DNA from: Lysobacter sp. yr284 | Lineage (GTDB): Bacteria > Pseudomonadota > Gammaproteobacteria > Xanthomonadales > Xanthomonadaceae | Reading direction: 5' to 3' | Length of the DNA: 64,000 bases | Assembly: GCF_900107375.1 (NCBI RefSeq) | Contig: NZ_FNPT01000010.1 | Location: 1 to 64,000 of the forward strand | In this document: positions 63,289 to 64,000 of the stretch, one piece after another | How positions within the stretch are numbered: the first letter of the stretch is position 1 | Layout: the number at the start of each line of letters is the position of its first letter | Position numbers and translations under genes: made by a program | The notes under the pieces: generated by a model | Database searches by the model: none | What the model saw: the letters and a program-made list of their open reading frames with translations, nothing else | What the model was told of the DNA's origin: nothing

Positions 63289-64000
63289 TTACTTCGCCTC
63301 GCCCAGCAACTCGACTTCGGCCAGTTCGATCCCGCCGGCACCCTCGCCCGCCAAGCGCAGGCGATAGCGCGAATACGCCGCCGGCGCGGCGATGGCGAAC
63401 GCGCGGGTCTGCCGCCGCCACGGGAAGTCCTGGTCGCGGCGCTCGTCCAGGGTGGTCCACTGCTGGCCGTCGTTGGAACCCTGCAAGGCCCAGGCCGCGG
63501 CGTCGCCGGGCTTGTCGGACGAAGTCAGCGTGTACAGCCTCACCGTGGCCGGCGTCTTGAAGTTCCAGGCCAGCAGCGGCATCGGCGCGTTCAGCCGCGC
63601 CGAGGTGGTGGCGTCGTCGTCGAACAGCGCGCCGGCCTGCTTGGCGTTCAAGCCGGCGACGCTGGCGTTGTCGCGCCGCGCCAGGTCGCGCCAGGGCCGC
63701 GGCGCGTCGCCGTCGGCGGTCAGCGATTCGGGCAGGGCCTGCGCCGCGCTGCCCCAGTTCGACGGGGTCGGCCCCATCCGGAACTCCAGCAGCGCGCCCT
63801 GCGCCAGCCGCGCATGCGGCAGGGTCAGCCGCTCCCACGGCTCGCCGTCGATCTTCAGCGACTGCACATAGCGATTGCGCGCGCTCACCCCCGGCGCGAG
63901 GATCTCGATCCGCTTGCCGTTGTCCAGGGCGATGCTCATGCGCTCGAAGCGCGGCGCGCCGATCACGTACTCCGGCGAGCCCATGCGCAGCGGATAGAAC
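63289..64000 (-). CDS. GH92-like alpha-mannosidase, C-terminal part (5' end outside window)
   Basis: The frame runs off the right edge, leaving about 237 residues. It begins with FYPL then SPEYVIGAPRFERMSIALDN, followed by KRIEILAPGVSARNRYVQSL, KIDGEPWERLTLPHARLA and ALLEFRMGPTPSNWG. These match the C-terminal beta-sandwich of GH92 exo-alpha-mannosidases. A discoidin/F5/8-type domain follows (DDDATTSARLNAPMPLLAWN; ALQGSNDGQQWTTLD; YSRYRLRLAGEGAGGIELAE) and may bind carbohydrate. The catalytic residues would be outside the window. Confidence 0.82.
   Translation of the reverse strand, partial: FYPLRMGSPEYVIGAPRFERMSIALDNGKRIEILAPGVSARNRYVQSLKIDGEPWERLTLPHARLAQGALLEFRMGPTPSNWGSAAQALPESLTADGDAPRPWRDLARRDNASVAGLNAKQAGALFDDDATTSARLNAPMPLLAWNFKTPATVRLYTLTSSDKPGDAAAWALQGSNDGQQWTTLDERRDQDFPWRRQTRAFAIAAPAAYSRYRLRLAGEGAGGIELAEVELLGEAK

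Overview
The window is about 70% GC, densely coded, and most plausibly from the Xanthomonadaceae, with Lysobacter or a close relative the best guess. Three things point there. The histidine operon reads hisG-D-C-B-H-A-F-IE with overlapping junctions and a TrpR-like gene in front. There is a type IV secretion effector with a C-terminal XVIPCD-like domain. Gene gaps carry inverted-pair repeats of the GTAGGAGCGGCGCGAGCC and GTGGGAGGGCCTTCAGGC types common in this group. The species call is an inference from gene content, not a database match.

Layout. 0.2-8.4 kb: small secreted or membrane proteins, a class IV aminotransferase divergent from a LysR regulator, two tandem six-cysteine secreted peptides, a four-gene operon of unknown membrane and soluble proteins, and a GT1 glycosyltransferase. 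8.5-10.4 kb: a lipoprotein followed 3 nt later by an XVIPCD effector, read as an immunity/effector pair of the antibacterial T4SS. 10.7-16.1 kb: a trypsin-like protease with an overlapping secreted partner, a 21-bp palindromic repeat array, a mono-heme secreted protein, a DUF4189-like protein and a GNAT enzyme. 16.6-23.4 kb: an SDR dehydrogenase, efpL in an overlapping three-gene operon, a Tat-exported phospholipase C, a methyltransferase and a NUDIX hydrolase. 23.5-29.0 kb: two tandem APC permeases and the methionine salvage genes mtnB-mtnD-mtnC. 29.4-32.7 kb: a degenerate AroQ-like protein, a YdeI-like protein and a calcineurin-like phosphoesterase.

32.9-40.9 kb: the complete histidine operon on the minus strand with its TrpR-like regulator, preceded by a 30-bp near-perfect AT-rich palindrome that is probably the operator. 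41-47.3 kb: a 7TMR-DISM diguanylate cyclase, a 2OG-Fe(II) oxygenase, an unusually long MIO-type ammonia-lyase and hisS. 47.5-49 kb: tRNA-Pro(CGG) with a clear promoter and terminator, then a small accessory patch (HTH protein, YegP-like protein, possible remnant) and a 15-copy repeat array with a mean period of 28.8 bp. 49-64 kb: an orphan acyltransferase-methyltransferase fusion whose nucleophile Ser is replaced by Gly, an ECF sigma factor overlapping a Ser/Thr kinase with a TPR-like tail, a DyP peroxidase, a NodB/NodC-like deacetylase and glycosyltransferase pair, a methyltransferase and MFS pair, a secreted beta-rich protein, and the 3' end of a GH92 glycosidase gene that runs off the right edge.

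The least explained items are the two short-period repeat arrays (12.66-13.17 kb and 48.55-48.97 kb), the acyltransferase-methyltransferase fusion with a missing nucleophile, the effector/immunity pair, the putative operator in front of the histidine operon, and the MIO enzyme with a roughly 60-residue insertion.
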